DNA from: Pyrrhosoma nymphula
Lineage: Eukaryota > Arthropoda > Insecta > Odonata > Coenagrionidae
DNA length: 64,000 bases
Assembly: GCA_963573305.1 (NCBI GenBank)
Contig: OY754333.1
Span: 17,295,013 to 17,359,012, forward strand
Reading direction: 5' to 3'
The translations under genes and the position numbers were made by a program. The notes beneath the pieces were generated by a model. It was not told the DNA's origin. It worked only from the letters and a program-made list of their open reading frames with translations, and ran no database searches. Every line of letters begins with the position of its first letter. Within the stretch, counting starts at the first letter, position 1. Below are positions 1 through 12,890 of this stretch, one piece after another.

Positions 1-110
1 TTACACCTCCTAATTCGAGCCGAGACTAACGACGCTTAACTTCGGTGACTTTTCGGGTACTGGAATCCATTATGGTGGGCCGTTACCCATCGCTTCCCTT
101 CCTATGTCCT
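1..110 (-). repeat. 5S-rRNA-like fragment (possible 5S-derived SINE)
   Basis: Read on the minus strand, positions 34-48 give TCACCGAAGTTAAGC, which matches the conserved internal segment around box A of eukaryotic 5S rRNA. It is followed by a decayed CG-rich GTTAG segment that also resembles 5S rRNA. The downstream 5S sequence is not preserved well enough for a functional gene, and the fragment is cut by the window edge. It could be a 5S pseudogene or the head of a 5S-derived SINE (SINE3 type). The match is short, so confidence is moderate. Confidence 0.4.
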
Positions 111-169
111 AGAGAATCCAATTACTTTTGAATTCTTGTAATTTAATGTTTTACTGCATATACTTAAGT

Positions 170-660
170 TAGCAATCCCTTCGATGATCGAATAACCAAC
201 GCCTGGTCGTCAGCGAATCTAACCGATTTTATCATCTGGCCTCCTACTTTGATTTCCGTATCCAGCTCTTCCCATGTCTCACTTACCATCTCCTCTGCAT
301 GGATGTTAAAAAGCAAAGGTGACAACGGGCACCCTTGCCCTACCCCCGACCTCTAACTGCCCTCCCTGATTCCCCGTCAGCCACCCTCACCTGTGTCCTC
401 TGGGTTTAGTTTATTTAAGTTTCAGATGAGTCTCCTATCTCACCAGTGTTTTCCTATTTTCCCGAGTTTAATTTTTTGCAATCGACTCTGTCAAAAGCCT
501 TTTCGAAATCCACAAAGTAAGCAAAAACACCCTTATTAAAATCTATGCTCCTTATTATAAATGTTCTCATAACTAAAATCGCATCTCTTGCTGTCCTTCC
601 CTTCCGGAAGCCAAACTGACCATCGCCCATGTAGTATTTTTCCGTAATCTACAACAAAAT
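170..660 (-). pseudogene. RTE/BovB-like LINE reverse transcriptase fragment
   Basis: The minus strand encodes recognisable pieces of a non-LTR reverse transcriptase in broken frames. In order they are a GFRKGR-type segment near 600, FVDFEKAFD near 500-520, a GQGCPLSPLLFNI-type motif near 310-345, and the catalytic F-A-D-D box at 206-217. The same motifs in the same order occur in the better RTE copy at 50.3-54.9 kb, so this is a second, shorter copy of that family. Both ends are truncated and the frame has stops and shifts. Endonuclease and C-terminal regions are missing. It is certainly non-functional. Confidence 0.8.
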
Positions 661-2328
661 ATTATGTATTCTGATTTATACATATAAATCATTAATATAT
701 AAATCACTATAAAATATTTAAAGGATGAGAAATTAATTACTTAAAAATATTTAATCATAATTTAACAAAAATGTTAACGAATGCATTGAAAACCTGGTTT
801 TTTACAGAAATATTCAAGTTCCGTATTCTCGATGACTCGATGAGCCATCTATAAGTATCTAACTTCAATTTAAACGCAAACGCTGTGGAAATGCTATAAT
901 GTTTCGTCATAAATAGGAAACTTCAATTGAAAATTACTCTCCATGAAATGAAAAGCTCTTTAGTATAGCAATGGAATTGAAGGCACACAAGGAGAGAAAT
1001 AATATCGTTCCCAGCTATCTTTGAAGGCATGAAAATAGATATATACTCTTTAGAATTCATTTCACTAGATTTAATGCCTAGAAATTAAAACCTATTGAAT
1101 AAGCATTACATAAGTCATACTATTATGTCTTTTTTAGAAAAAAACCTCATCCCCACGAGAATTTATTTCCGTTACTAAATTTATTTTCATCACTAACAAC
1201 ATTTGGAATTAGGTAAATAAATGTACATTGTACAAGCTAATCCTCTTAACGAATGTTTCTTTCGATTTTCAAGAAACAGTTGAGTAAACCCTTATGAAAG
1301 GCTAAAAACCCAACCCTCTTTTTCCTCAGGCGCGTACATAAAAGACCCATCTCAAGACTAATAAATATCGATGGAGCTCCGTCGATATCGCGAGGCAAAA
1401 GTGGCCGCACTTGCAAGAGCCGAACTGTTTTATTCATGGCTCTCGCGGAACACCCAACTTCCCATACTAAATGGCTCATTCTGCGACGCAAGAATACGGC
1501 GTTCGTTATGGTGATAGTGAGAGAGAGAGTGGAAAATATGCCAGAGGAAGTTAAGAGAGGGTTGAGTCGGCATAAAAGTTCATAAGCTTCTCCTTTTTAT
1601 AGGGAATTATTGAGAGTCGCTGGCTGGGTGATTTATATTTTAAGGGCGAGAAAGGCGGAGTTGGTGGGGAAGACAGTCAACTTATCAAAACCGGCAATAT
1701 GGGCGAGTTCAGTACCGTAGTTTTGCAATCCATGAGAGTGACTATCGGTTAAGGATTTTCGTGGATCGTTATCGCAGAATGCCTCCTTGTTTGGTTCAAG
1801 ACTCTCTATTTTTCGCGGACACAGTAGATAATTTCCATTATTTTCGGATATTATGCGCACTAGTCATTTCAATGATAACTGGCGAAGCTATGAAAATGGT
1901 ACGAACAACTTTTATGTGACCATTTTGGGAGAAAAGCACAAGTTACGAGCGTCAAAACAACACGGATTTGTTCTTTTCCATTCGCAAACACTCTTAATTA
2001 CGCAATGAAGTCGCTACTTATGCTAAAAATGGCGATGAAATGCGAATACATTTTCTCGAGAAAAAACCCGCAACGTAGACCACAATGCTAACCTGGATTT
2101 ATAGTTTTTGTGGCAATTTCAGCCGGATTTAAGGGAAATGGATGTTCTGTCCTTAGAATCCATCAATGATGGTGACGTTAGGCAAACAATGGCTTTAAAG
2201 AAGCCACTCCCCATGAGGATAGATCCTATACCTGACATCCATACCGATGGCTGTGTATTAATGTTGCTACTTTTTCCGCAAATTACGGCTATGAAATACG
2301 AGTGAGATGACTCGGGGGGAAACTCCGC
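661..2328. other. No recognised feature
   Basis: AT-rich unique-looking sequence. Short open frames at 1246-1491 and 1633-1860 (minus) have no recognisable motif and no splice context. I see no RNA gene or repeat structure here. Confidence 0.5.
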
Positions 2329-2697
2329 ATGCACCGAGAATCAAACCATGGACTCTTGACTTGTCGGGCCAGTGAAAAAAGGCTTCCTTGTAGTCCTAAT
2401 TCCCTTGCGTTGCAATCCTTGATGGACCAAAAGGGCAGTGTATCGAGTTCCCTTGAATACTTCTATAATTGCCTCCATAATGACTTGTTCCTTAGTTGTC
2501 CCTCTGTCTCCACAATGTCCACTAGGTCTGATCCTAATAAATTGTATTTTCCAGGGCATCGCACCACAGCATATAATAAATCATTTCTTGTAACAGCTTG
2601 TCACATATGGAATAAGATGCCAACTGATATTAAAAATTATAGATCTGTTCAAACATTTACAATGAAATACAAGGATTCTTTACTTTCCCGGGAATAA
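2329..2697 (+). pseudogene. Non-LTR retrotransposon C-terminal fragment
   Basis: The plus frame encodes about 120 residues. Its second half has the layout seen at the very C-terminus of jockey/CR1/L2-type LINE polyproteins: an R-T-T-A-Y-N-K-SF segment, then a W-N-x-(L/M)-P-x-(D/E)-I-K-N segment, then a hydrophobic F-T-M-K-Y-K-x-x-LL tail ending at a TAA. An AT-rich stretch with ATT repeats follows, as expected for a LINE 3' end. There is no reverse transcriptase core upstream, so this is a 5'-truncated copy. The sequence differs from the two other LINE families in the window. The clade is not certain because only the tail is present. Confidence 0.5.
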
Positions 2698-2949
2698 CAT
2701 AAGTCACTCTTATTATTATTTTTTTTTCTTGAAATTTGTGTTTATGTTATTATGGCTCCTTATTCACTGTATCATTTTTCTATTGTTAAGTTATGAATAC
2801 ATGAGTTTTTTGTGTTAATTGACATTTAAAAAATGATGAAAAGTTTGTCCTTTTGTACTTATGATTGTGCCTGCAAAGTGTATTACTACTATCTTTGTTC
2901 TTATGGATTTTTCTCCAGAACAATAAATATTTTTCTATCTTTCTTTCTA

Positions 2950-3035
2950 ATTGGAAAGCCAGAGCAGCGAGGTGGTCTGCGAAATCCCGGCAAGCGTCCA
3001 TGGTCCATGATTCGATTCCCAGTCCAAGTGTAATT
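2950..3035 (+). repeat. tRNA-like (SINE head) fragment
   Basis: TGATTCGATTCCC at 3008-3020 is a good RNA polymerase III B-box match, and the preceding GC-richer sequence stands out from its AT-rich surroundings. The A-box side is poor and no cloverleaf forms, so this is a SINE remnant or tRNA pseudogene rather than a tRNA gene. Confidence 0.35.
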
Positions 3036-6000
3036 GTTTTCTTGTAAATTTACTCATATTAAATTATGATATTCTTTTTTATTAAAAAAATAAATTGCAG
3101 AAAACTGTAAATTGATATTTTCATCTCGTACGGTAGCATAGTAGAATAGTGAGGAGAGGTGAAAAAGAGATGTACTGGTGGTACCGAATATTGTACTGCC
3201 ATATGTACCATTTCCTATTTGTGATCAATAAATTACCCTCGTCTTAGTGTGTTTATTATTTGAATTTGAAGTAGTTCATTTAATGAATACTAATGACTCT
3301 CATTTAAAATTCAGTATCATAAAAACATATGCTTGAAAAGATGTCCGATGGGTAACACTTAAGATGGAAAGAATAGGCTATGCGTTCAACCTATGACTAC
3401 GGTTACTAAAAAAATGAAGGACGACGGAGCTCAAGGTTTAGACGGTGGACATGATTTTGCTCACCTCTATGCACATAGAACGGATAAAAGATATAAAATG
3501 AGAGAAACCTACAGTAAGCCAACAGGAAGTACATCACTTTCACAACAGAAACAGCGAGAAACTAATCCGCCTTAAAACTTTCAGTTTTTGTCTCTTTTAA
3601 ACCGGTGCCCCTTTTTTCTATCATCTCACTTTTCCACGGTTGGCGTTTCCTTCGTCTTCTGACAATCTCCCAAGAAGTGTCTCACAGGGAAATTCCCATC
3701 GGAATCTCGACTGAAAATTTATACCATGATGATGCGAAAGTTTGCCATATGCATGTCGTTAAAATTTTTTTTAATTCAAGATATAACTGGATTAAGTAAT
3801 ATAATCAAACACATTACCTTGAAAATAAGTCTCTACCTGAATTTCACTGCATTCCGTGTTTGTATTTGAAATCTATAGTTTTTATATGACGATGCATAGA
3901 AATAATAATTTTGAGCGATTTTTCAAAAGTAGGGAACTATTTAAAAAAAAAAGCAGTTGGTATACTTTCAGAAACTTGTCAGAGATTTTTAACGCAAACA
4001 TCTTGGAATTCTAAAGATAGAAAAATCTTGTGGAGCTCCAAATTTATTCCTAAATCTTTACATGAGCTAACTACATTTCGCATGACCCAATACGAATATG
4101 TAATCCTGCGTCTATTTACGTATTGGGCGAATGCCACAACCAAAGAAACATAATTTTTTTTCACTACTTCATTCACTTCAAGTTAATAACTCCAGGCAAG
4201 GTCATCATTCGATAAAACTTTGTTACATGACCTGCGCAAAAGCACGATTTTATTAACTTTTTAAGTCGTTAACCAGCAGAAATTTATGTGTTTGAAAGGC
4301 TAATGCGCCAAAAGAAATTGTTTAGAAGTGAAATTATGAAGTTTCACCTAGATCAACGGAATGTTAAGCAGACATTGAAACATTTAGTAATGCGCTTATA
4401 AATATCTTGAGTATCAATTTTAAAAAGTGCCTGCAATGAAGTAGGATTAGATGAACAGTTTTGAAAAAATAATTCCTTTAAATCATAATGTAATATTTAC
4501 CATTATTTAGAGTGTTATTCCTTTGAAATGGCAAAACTTGAACGGCTTTACATTAAAGTGAATGGAAGAAGTTCAGTTTGTACGACTTTCAACAGAATGG
4601 TCCAATGAGAAAAGCAATCGTAGTATGTACGAATCTTGGAGTAGGGGGCAATAAATAGGAGCCGAAAAACTTTGGAATTTCGACCTACACACCATTTTAT
4701 GATCCCTTAGATCTGTAAGACATAAAAATAAATTTGGATAAATCTGAAAATGGAAATTTGTAAATTTATGGGGGAAATCTGGGCAGTGTTGGGCATTAGG
4801 AAATGGCCATCGTTCTCCTAAAAAACAATAATCTATGCGTTTAAATTTGCTTTCCTTCATTATTAACAATTAATTTGATGGAATGAATATACAATCACCA
4901 AAATTACTTTAAGAGAAAGAGAGAGGTAAGGACTTGATAAAAGACATAACATGATAATGTGTAAAAGTTTGAGCAACTGTAGGAAAACATCTCTTTACCA
5001 TTGGTAGCATCACATTTTATGTTATTCCCTCTTGATTTTGGCCAAATTGGTAACTGTACGCTTGGTCGTTTGAAATACGACCTGAAAGAAGTAATACACG
5101 GAAAAACACTGAAAAATTAAACAATTTTGTCGTGCTCTATCACTAATTTCTTCACGGATGGAAACCATTCAAAACTTCAAGATATACAGCATCTGCATCG
5201 GGTATGAAAAAGATGATGCAAAATCATAGAAACCCGGTTCGAGTAAATTTTGTCTCGGTGTTTAGTAAAATCATTCTAAGGCTTCATAACATTACTAAAA
5301 TCATAACATTACTAAAAACTGTCTGAAATGTACTTTAGAATTCATTGTATTCCCATTATGTTTAAAAAACACTCCGCAAGTAAATTTAACAGCCACTCTG
5401 GGAGGCAATAATAACCAGTAAACTGCATTCTTTTATCCTACTTCCGCGTTAACATACACTCAAAACCTCCTGGAAAAATCGTCACGCCCACTGTTTAAAA
5501 CTGCACTGCGACGTTTCACATAAAACTCTTCATCCACAAATATTTCGGCCACTCTGAAACGTATTCTTGAACCTGTTGACTGCTTTAATGGCTAGGTGCG
5601 TAAAAGTTAATGATAACCCAATGAAAAGGTTGTGAAAGAAAAGTGTAATAAGAGGCCAATTTCCAAGTGATTAACTCAATTTTGAAGTAAAAAGCCTCTT
5701 TTAAATACGCAAGGATTAATTTTAAAACATCCAGATATGAATTTATTGTGGCTTCCTAGCTCCCTGGTATCACTATTTTACACATTTATAATAATTTTAG
5801 TATTTAACAATCCTAAAAAGTGATAAATGATACTCTATTCAATAAAAATGAATATATGAAGTATGCAATGGCACAGTAAAATTGATTCAGGAAATTTGGT
5901 TTTCATTAGAACGAAATCTAGGTCTAACAACAGATTCCCATCACGTTTTGGAAATCCTCCAAGAAAACTAAAAGGTTCAAAATCCAGTTTATAAAATGAC

Positions 6001-7866
6001 TAATCAAAGAAGTTGCTTTATATATTATTAGTACACACACATAGATTTCAATTCCAAAAGCTATACCGAGAAACAATTTTTCATTGAAAACTCCACCAAA
6101 ATTTAAGAAAAGTAACATAATATATATTTCATCAACCTTTCCACTTACCCCTTGGATTAAAAAAAAATATTCTTTTAAGTCTTTGAACGACGCACGTCAG
6201 TTAACCCTAACCAATTTTTTGTAGCGATCCGGTTGGCACAAGACTAAAAGTATTTAATCAGTAATATTATCGATAAATTTACGTCAATTTATATGGTGGA
6301 GAAAACCTTACCAAAACTGTCCCTAAAACGAATCCTCTTTGTTGTATGTGGACAAAGGAGTGAACAAAGGATGTCACTTCTTTCACACCAATTTTGAGTT
6401 TCAGTTTTGCGAGTGAAAACACAAGCAGAGGGGATTAATAACAAGTGATTAGCAGTGCTGGTCAAGCGTTCATACCGTGCCATTATGTAGCGAGGGAATA
6501 TTTAGTACCGGTGGCAGATGTTGTTGCCCAACGGCATCTCTGTGTGTGTAAAAAAAGGCATGATATTTATTTATTATTTTTTACCAGTCGCCTGACGCTC
6601 TTCAAAAAAGCTTCAGGGCTAATTGTCATGCCTCAAAAGGTTGACGTTTATCTCGCGCACAAAAATCTCACTGGGTAATTGGCCACGGGTTGAATGGTTG
6701 TGGGGAATGAACGCAATAATCCAGCTCGTGAGGATTGAAAAAAAAGCCGTGCATGCAAACGGACGAGGGGAAAAAGGAAACAGTTGAATAATGAGTAGCG
6801 CAACAAAAATTGGAGGAATAGGGAGATGAGAGAAAAAATTAATAACAGTTGACGCCGTATGCGACGGGAATAAAAAAAAGTGCTGTGCTCGTCCCAATTT
6901 TCAGCTCACTGGCTCGTTGAGTCAGGGCGAAAATTTCAAGCAATATTCTATTTCCCCACCAAAACTTGATGGTTACAAGTACTCTGAACCCTTTTGATTG
7001 ATGAGCCATTGTCTCGATTCAGGCCCGCAATGGACTCACAAGGTCTAGCTGAGAAGCTGTGCTAATCCTAAGCTTAATCTATAAATAAATTACCCCCAAA
7101 TCACATCGAAAATGAAGCCATAATATTATCGGTTCCAGACAAACCTAAGTTTGTATTTATTGATACATTTTTTTCTATTAATGCACGACTTCTCACAGGA
7201 AGAATGCTGAAACATTTATTTTATAGTAATAATTTCAAAATGATATTACTTACTACCCATATTCATACTTAATTACTGCCGTTCATGAGGCAAAACTCGG
7301 AACATAACGGAAAAAAGGCATTCTAAGAATGTATTTCCAAGTTAATAGTATTCCAAATAAGTCGAGCTTCATTTCATTCCATTAGACTATAGTAGAGGAC
7401 ATATTTTTAACAAGAAATGGATATTTTTAAGTGTGCAGTTGAATTTTTGCACCGCTCCAAGTAGCGGAAGAGGAAGAAAACGTTTTCGCGATTATTGTCT
7501 TCAAAATATGACAATTTAGAATCATCAAGGAGTGAGTGGATTATGAAAGTATGTGGAATGAGTATTTTAGCAATGAACACATGTGAAAGTAGCGTTCTAA
7601 GTTTGATTAGGCCACCTCGAGAGAATGAATAAAAGTCGATTAATGATGCAGATTTATGATATAGGAGTGATGATTGTGAGAGAGACTTGTGGTAGACCTT
7701 GTGGTAGAGACTTGTGGTGTGTGGTAGACGAAGACTCATGGGTGAATATGGTGGGAGAGGCTCTTAAACGAAGGATTATTAGGAGTATTAAGAACAGGAT
7801 GGTGTGCATGAGGCGAGTGTGACTGGAGAAATAGAGATGTGGGAAGATCGGGTGGCATGATAGAAA
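3036..7866. other. No recognised feature
   Basis: Nearly 5 kb of AT-rich sequence without a recognisable gene, RNA or complete repeat. Small details: a direct duplication around CATAACATTACTAAAAT near 5287-5315, and a short imperfect repeat of a GAGACTTGTGGT unit near 7680-7725. Open frames such as 3911-4153 (+) and 7407-7739 (-) show no family motif. Confidence 0.5.
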
Positions 7867-7923
7867 TTATTAAAAGGAGCGTTATAGGCCTGATACCGTC
7901 AATGAAACTCATTTGACTGGGCC
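7867..7923 (+). repeat. Intact copy of a short dispersed repeat (empty site)
   Basis: This segment, beginning TTATTAAAAGGAGCG and ending CATTTGACTGGGCC, recurs at 8784-8824 plus 9479-9502, where it is split by a LINE. It is the paralogous, uninterrupted state, and it shows exactly which bases were duplicated on insertion. The identity of the repeat itself is unknown. Confidence 0.7.
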
Positions 7924-8824
7924 AACCCCGAAAGGGAACGGCGTTATGGGTATGTATAATGAATGAAAATCCAAGACACTTTTTCGCGAAACCTTAATAT
8001 GCGTTGAAAAAATATACACATGGTCATTTTTGGTACTGAAAACGCTTTGCTGTTTTTAATACACAATGTTTTAGCCAAACAGAATTGATTTTTAAAAATG
8101 CTACTGTTGCACGATTTGTACCTGATATTATTGTAACTAAAGGTAAGAATAAGAAGTAGCAACAGAATTTGATATTATTTTCTATTTCGAACCGTAGATT
8201 CGCTCTCCGCATCAGTAACCGGATACAGTAGCTGTATTCAATGTGAAGAAAAAAATATGGCCTCTGTTGTTTTCTTTAATAAATAGGAATGATTATCTGT
8301 GATTTGAGCTATGCGTCTCGAATTTCAGATAACTCGGTCGTCTGGAAAAAGAGGCGGGAAGGCGCGTAAATATTCTCCAACGTAAGAGAGATAGAGCGGA
8401 TACCGAACTAATGGGGAATCGAACTTAGCCAATAAAATGAAAAAAGAACCCCTTGGTTGCTGTAATGGAAATGGAAGAGGGCCAGGCGTTAGGATTTCGT
8501 TAACCAGGTCACCTTTAAGTGAACATATGTCATAGTTACGAGCCGAGTCCAAATCTGATAGAAGTTTCTTGCCTTTTGAGAAACTACGCTAATTAAAATG
8601 AAAGCTCAAAGCCCTCGGACATTGATGACCTTGGAATACTAGTCTTACTTACAACATGCAACAATAAAATTAGTATGAATTATGAATAGGTATCTGCAAT
8701 ATGGCTTAGAAATTTAAAAGCATATGGACCAATACAATACAAACATAGGTGATATCTTAAGACTATATTTGGTAAACAAATCTTTATTAAAAGGAGCGTT
8801 GTAGGTCTAACACCATCAATGAAA

Positions 8825-9478
8825 GGATTCCGGATTATGAAATGGAGTTACGATAACTTCGAACCTATCGTGGGGAACACATATAAGAAATATTTGTGAC
8901 AGAGTTCTGAAGAAGCTAGGATTCGTCAAGCGTATTGTGGGAAGATTTTCGGATGAAAAAGTAAAAGAGAGGTGCTATTTCGCACTCGTCCGGCCACACC
9001 TTGAATATGCAGCGAGCATATGGGATCCGGTGCAAAAAGACTTAATCCAGGAACTTAATAAAATACAAAGGAAAGCTGCGCGATTTGTCACAAACTGCTA
9101 CGGGCGTACAGACAGTGTTACACAGATGTTAAACGAATTAGGTTGGGAGCCGCTAGAAACTCGGAGGCTTCGCGCTAGGCTCAGATTACTTGAGCAATTG
9201 AGAATAGATATCTTTAAGAGCGACATGTAGAACAACATATTAGAACCCCACTATATTTCCAGGTCCGGCAGAAACGATAAATTAAGAGAGATATTTTGCC
9301 GAGCGGATAGGTACGGGAATTCGTTTTTCCCCCGAACAATAAGGGACTTTAATAAATGCTTGGCGTAATTTCATTAGAGCGTTTCCTTTTTATATGTGAA
9401 CGGCTGGTGTCCTAATACCCCCTGCCACACGCCTATTGAGGCGTCTTGCGGGGTAGTATGTAGATGTATATGTAGATG
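8825..9478 (+). mobile_element. 5'-truncated jockey/CR1-like LINE (family J), copy 1
   Basis: The plus strand encodes the C-terminal part of a non-LTR reverse transcriptase. Hallmarks are A-LVRPHLEYA, S-I-WDP-VQKDL, a K-AARFV segment, and a LGWEPLE-type motif. The same protein is encoded in better shape at 28.4-29.0 kb. The 3' UTR has a GC-rich stem-loop (about 9418-9453) and ends in a GTAGATGTA-type simple repeat. AATGAAA occurs at 8818-8824 and 9479-9485 and is the likely target-site duplication, confirmed by the uninterrupted repeat at 7867-7923. The N-terminal two thirds, including the catalytic domain, is missing. Confidence 0.85.
8937..9230 (+). pseudogene. LINE reverse transcriptase C-terminal domain, family J copy 1
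   Basis: A 97-residue frame covers the region after the catalytic palm, from the GRFSDE segment to F-K-S-D, ending at an in-frame TAG. The sister copy at 28.4 kb reads through this point, so the stop is a lesion. Homology resumes after it (ILEPHYISRS, then a DR-Y-G-NSF segment) to about 9360. The upstream frame is also shifted relative to the sister copy. The fragment cannot give an active enzyme. Confidence 0.8.
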
Positions 9479-9485
9479 AATGAAA

Positions 9486-10950
9486 CTCATTTGACTGGGC
9501 CTAACCTGGGTCTTATATCGTGTTGATCTTGTGGGTCCCAAGAATTCGCTGACACCGGTGGAGTAAGTTTTTATACCCCCTAATCTCTTAGCTATCGTCC
9601 TATTTCGGAGCTTATGATGGGCCTAACTATATCCTGTCCCACATTCTACTGATGATCGAACGATTCGCCACCGTGTTCAAGGCTGCTTTACGCATGGAAA
9701 GTTCTTCTATAACTATAGTCTAGCAAGTTCCATGCTAACGGAACTTCGTTGAGTAAACACGGCCTTCTATGAAAGTAGAAGTCGATAGCAGTAGTAATTG
9801 ACCGCGGTTTGCACTTGAAAGTAAAATATACTGGCTTATATTTTACCTGCAAGTAGCATTTCAATTCTGCCATAGCATTACAAAAAATCGGAAAATTCTG
9901 TTCAAATTACTGCGATCGGGCATTAACAATCTCAACAAAACTCTGGTTTGCTGGACGAAGACTTGTTGTTTCAAATGTAAATATTTGTTTGCCCCTGGAA
10001 ATGTCTTTAAAAATTACGTTAAAGAAAAAAATACAAACGCATTATATATTTCTTATGGATCTTCTACAATTGAATAATCTGAATTATAACAACTCTCACT
10101 TTTGATGCATTTTAAATACGCACTCATACATTCAATGAAATGTTTACAAATTCATAAAATCACAAATATCAGAACAGTATGATGCAACCCAAAAAATCAG
10201 CCCCAGCGGAACACAGCTTTGATCAGACTCAACACATTAATTTTGACGACGCCAAAATCCTTTTATTGGGATCGCCTGGTAAAAGTCTATCGAAATAATT
10301 TAAGAATATAAAACTCTGAATAGGGACATCAGACAAACGGTCAGCGAAATTTGGAGGCAGGTAGAATATAAGATATGAAGCGCACGAAAACGAATAAATA
10401 AACCCCAACCATTCATTAGTCACCTGAATTGTTGAATTACTAATTAAACACCTGGCCATAACCCAAACTCGGCAATACGTTTTTGCCATGATGAAGATGA
10501 GAGAGTTGCACGTCAAAACGTCAGCTATGGAAAGCCTTACACGGTGCCATACCCGAGAAGTCTTCATTCATAGAGCAATGTAAAAACGCGATAATATCCG
10601 AAATTAGACAAATGTTTTTAATTTCCACATTCATTTCTAACTTCTATCATTCAATTCTTTAGGGAAATACCGGAACTAATGTGTAAGCACTACGATGCCC
10701 TTCAAGTAGCAATACAAGTCGAGACATTGTTAAGCTGGCTTATTCTTAGACGTCAACTTCCATGTGTAAAGCCGACATAAGAATTTGCAGTCACTCATTG
10801 GTATGTTTAAACTTAAAAAGGAGGAAAGAGCATTATGCAGAGAATATTGTCAGTGCACGTAAGCACGAGAAATGAAGACCAAAAAATCTTCAGTGAAAAA
10901 GTATTACTCGCACGCCTATGATGTACGTATCCTTTTGATGCGGAAGCTTG
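9486..10950. other. No recognised feature
   Basis: The first bases continue the host repeat interrupted by the LINE. The rest is AT-rich sequence with no identified gene. The 112-codon minus frame at 10229-10567 has no family motif. Confidence 0.5.
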
Positions 10951-10959
10951 GCAGGAATG

Positions 10960-11580
10960 TACCATTTGCACCCCCTGTGCGATATCGCAAAAGGGTCGAA
11001 GACTCGATCGAACAGAGTCGATGGGGAAGATAAACATGGGTAGAGGAGAATTCGGGAGAAAAGTAGTGCTTCAAGGGTGGGGAGAGAAAAGGCAGTTTGC
11101 GGCGGCGGCGGGGTTAAAGTTTTAGGGGTCCAGGCTCGATGGGGGCGGACCCTTGAATCTTCTGGGGCCTGTGCCGTGCTAATTTCGAATCTCGAATGGG
11201 AAAAGAGGCCCGGTCCACGGCCTGATCGATAAAGTACGAGGCATTTCCTTCCCCCGTCCTTCCCCCACCTTACTTTCGAAAACCTCCGGCCTCGATATCT
11301 TGAAGAGCGATTAAAGGAAAGGCCGGGACCGGAATCCACTTCCGACCGTTAATCTTGCGATCGCGTGGTCAGCCGCCGAAAGATACAGGGGTGGTGGCGA
11401 GGGAGAAAACCAACTGGGTTTGTGAGAACGGGAAGTTGGGGAGCGAGGCCCCTCTTTTGTCGCTCTCGGAGATGGAGATGCATTGGAGGGTGAATGCCGT
11501 GATCAACGACCGGGAATAGTGATGGTGATTTAATCTTTTCTTGCGCGCACTTATCACAGCGAAGACCGGACATACTGTAT
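10960..11580. other. GC/CpG-rich segment, no gene identified
   Basis: Composition changes sharply, with CpG-dense stretches such as GGCGGCGGCGGGG near 11100 and several CGATCG-type sites. Minus frames of 149 codons (10890-11339) and 74 codons (11349-11573) remain open, but their predicted proteins are rich in R, P and S and match no family I know, so I treat them as compositional. A promoter or non-coding exon remains possible. Confidence 0.4.
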
Positions 11581-11818
11581 ACCTCCTCTAATTACGCTGT
11601 AAGAGAGACGGATGTCCATGACCCAACGATGTGATTCTTTTTCATTATTTGGACGTCTGTGTGTATGTATGTGCCTAGTATGGAGAAATAAATACCACAC
11701 TTAATTTAATTCGCGGGCCATAAAATTTCGAATAATTCTCCATTAATCTGATTGCATATTTTTCATGGGATATTACCGAAACATATTAGCAAAACACAGG
11801 AAACTAACGAGAGCATTA

Positions 11819-11846
11819 CGCAATAGATACAACTGTATCTATTGCG
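11819..11846. repeat. Perfect 13-bp-arm hairpin
   Basis: CGCAATAGATACA is followed by a 2-base loop and its exact reverse complement. It is isolated and not flanked by a T-run or a gene, so no terminator or RNA function is implied. Confidence 0.8.
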
Positions 11847-11849
11847 AAA

Positions 11850-12890
11850 TTATATACAAAACCATTAAGCGCTTAATGAGCATATTATGTTACACGGAAA
11901 AAACTGTAAAACCTTGCGTTTTTTTATTTTTAGAAAAATAAAACTTACTCACTTAAAGAAAACTCTGTATATTCCATTGTATTTTATTGAATTAGACGAC
12001 CAATTTTTCAAATTACACATTTATTATCAACGCAAAGTTGGCAAATTCAATAAAATTTTCATGGGCTGGAGAAAGTTAAACAAAAATAGATATGGTGTGC
12101 CATAAAGTCTCGCCTAAGAACACAAAGAAAATTCATTTAATTTTCTGAATGTTAAAATCAAGTGATAAATAGACCACATTACGTAAAAACGTATTCCCTC
12201 ACTGATGTCCTTACTATGGTGATGATGCATGCTCTTTGCGCTATAAATATTTGGATTTCCTGAAATCCAACTTTTTGTAGTGACAATAAATTTCCTGTAA
12301 TCCTTGGTTATTTAGAAACCAGATAACCGCATTTATAACATAGGTCATCCTCAAAACCTCAAATTCTAGATTAAAGCCTTTTTCAGGATCTGGAAATGTA
12401 CTGGAGATATTTTGAGCAAGGAACTACAAAGTAATAAATACTTTGACATTTTTTTCGTTGCAACATCCCCGGGATCAATGATCCTCGAGATTGGAGCCAA
12501 GCGTATGGTTTCTCTTCGTAGAAAACTAATGTTCTCGCTTTGATAATTTTAGGAAGAAAGGAAAAAATGCTCAACGAACGCTGCCAAGGATTTAAGTAAT
12601 GAAATTAACTACGAGGTTGAATAATAGCGTTTATTTCAGAGATAAATGATGCGCGGTAGTATAAAAATTGCAGTACTGAAAATTCACGGTGAGATACAAG
12701 AGAACACCTGCATTTTCAAATAGTTTTTTAAAGGGAAATTTTGCTGCATCACTCTGAGCCAGACGGAGCAGCCAAGACAAGTTGCAAAACAGACGCGATT
12801 AAAGAAAAATATACGAGGCTTTCCCCGATGAGATGAAGCTTGCCATGAATTACGTGAAACATATGCATTCATCTAGTCTTTTATATGGTA
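11850..12890. other. No recognised feature
   Basis: AT-rich sequence. The frames at 11887-12105 (+) and 12383-12574 (-) show no recognisable domain. Confidence 0.5.

Noticed and set aside
10890..11339. 149-codon minus open frame
   Set aside because: GC-rich composition with no recognised domain or splice context; no reason to prefer it over chance.
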